Source: Chloracidobacterium sp.
GTDB taxonomy: Bacteria; Acidobacteriota; Blastocatellia; Pyrinomonadales; Pyrinomonadaceae
Direction of reading: 5' to 3'
Assembly: GCA_016715795.1 (NCBI GenBank)
Contig: JADJXP010000002.1
Coordinates: 2,181,285-2,245,284 of the forward strand
Length of the DNA stretch: 64,000 bases
This document shows, piece by piece, positions 63,671-64,000 of this stretch. The notes beneath the pieces were generated by a model. That model ran no database searches. It had not been told where the DNA came from and saw only the letters and a list, made by a program, of their open reading frames with translations. Numbering within the stretch: the stretch's first letter is position 1; each line of letters begins with the position of its first letter. A program made the position numbers and the translations under genes.

Positions 63671-64000
63671 TTACGGCAGGCACGGCGGTTTATCCTCGCC
63701 GACGGCAGGTCTTTGGTCACTCGTCGGACGCAAACGGACGAACCCTTTACCTCGACGACCTCGACCTTTCACCCTCTTTGAGCGGGTCTTCGTCATCGGT
63801 CGGAAAATGCGGTCCAGACCGAGCCATAGACCCAGACCGCGCCCTCATTCAGCGCTCCTTTGCTGGCGGTTTGTGACCGTTTCCGAGCCTTTCCGGGCAG
63901 GGCGTCAGGCCAGTTTTCATGCGGTCGTTCGCTGTGAGAAGTAACGGGGGCAAATATAGTGCGAGACATCACCGTCAGGCCGGTAGAGACGCCGGCAAAA
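63671..64000 (-). CDS. C-terminal part of an NfeD-like protein, frameshifted and cut by the window edge
   Basis: On the minus strand, GALNEGAVWVYGSVWTAFSD and, in the next frame, KVEVVEVKGSSV fit the OB-fold C-terminal domain of NfeD proteins (usual order: GxVxVxGExWxA, then GxxVxVVxVxGxxLxVxP). Stop TAA at 63673-63671. The upstream 150 nt read poorly in any one frame. NfeD partners with SPFH membrane proteins. Evidence is limited to this short stretch. Confidence 0.4.

Overview
The window looks like chromosomal DNA of a Gram-negative, GC-rich bacterium, most likely an Acidobacteriota member near the Blastocatellia. This placement is inferred from several features. There is an ECF sigma gene followed by a membrane Ser/Thr kinase. 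There are secreted proteins with CSLREA motifs, parallel beta-helix segments and DxDGDG (FG-GAP/VCBS-type) repeats. LpxI implies lipid A synthesis, and many short palindromic elements sit at gene ends. No rRNA, tRNA, prophage, CRISPR array or integrase gene was seen; the only RNA gene recognised is tmRNA.

Layout. 1-5 kb: partial Ser/Thr kinase with its ECF sigma factor (minus), then two secreted proteins, the second carrying FG-GAP and DxDGDG repeats. 5-8.3 kb: a sigma-54 two-component system (sensor kinase and NtrC-type regulator) with a four-helix-bundle cassette inserted exactly between the two genes. 8.4-15.8 kb: a penicillin-binding transpeptidase, a secreted protein, rnc, lepB, psuG, an SH3-like secreted protein and ruvC, with complex palindromic elements around psuG. 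15.9-19.8 kb: an unknown protein, fumarylacetoacetase and tandem GT25-like glycosyltransferases. 19.9-24.2 kb: a molybdenum-enzyme set (fdhD, FdhF/YdeP-type oxidoreductase, mobA). It is interrupted by what looks like a single integron gene cassette with its own attC site, and a 132-bp palindromic element lies in frame inside the oxidoreductase gene. 24.2-33.5 kb: purF, a DUF4344 metallopeptidase, two CSLREA proteins, tmRNA and a 1159-residue beta-helix/FG-GAP protein.

33.6-39.9 kb: housekeeping genes (murI, rph, fabG, rhomboid, trmB, def) with a MazF-type toxin-antitoxin pair. 39.9-49.9 kb: a surface-glycan cluster with three polytopic membrane proteins (one GT39-like), two NodB-type deacetylases (one fused to a GT2 domain), an FAD-dependent oxidoreductase and a UDP-GlcNAc 2-epimerase. 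50-56 kb: ferredoxin, class II fructose-1,6-bisphosphatase (glpX), a radical SAM protein and PEP synthase; glpX and ppsA together suggest gluconeogenesis. 56-64 kb: a DUF2085 protein, a subtilisin-like protease, a Gly/Asn-rich secreted protein, rsmI, an M28 peptidase, lpxI, a GNAT acetyltransferase, a bacterioferritin-like protein and an NfeD-like C-terminus.

Data quality: left of about 49.7 kb the genes read cleanly. From there to the end almost every long gene is broken by one- or two-base indels, several of them homopolymer or dinucleotide length changes. Conserved protein sequence continues across each break, so sequence or assembly error is the likely cause. I annotate whole-gene spans there and state the breaks.

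The strongest unusual signals are the lone integron-like cassette between fdhD and the oxidoreductase gene, the in-frame palindromic element inside that gene, the inverted-repeat-bounded four-helix-bundle cassette inside the two-component operon, and several distinct palindromic families at gene boundaries.
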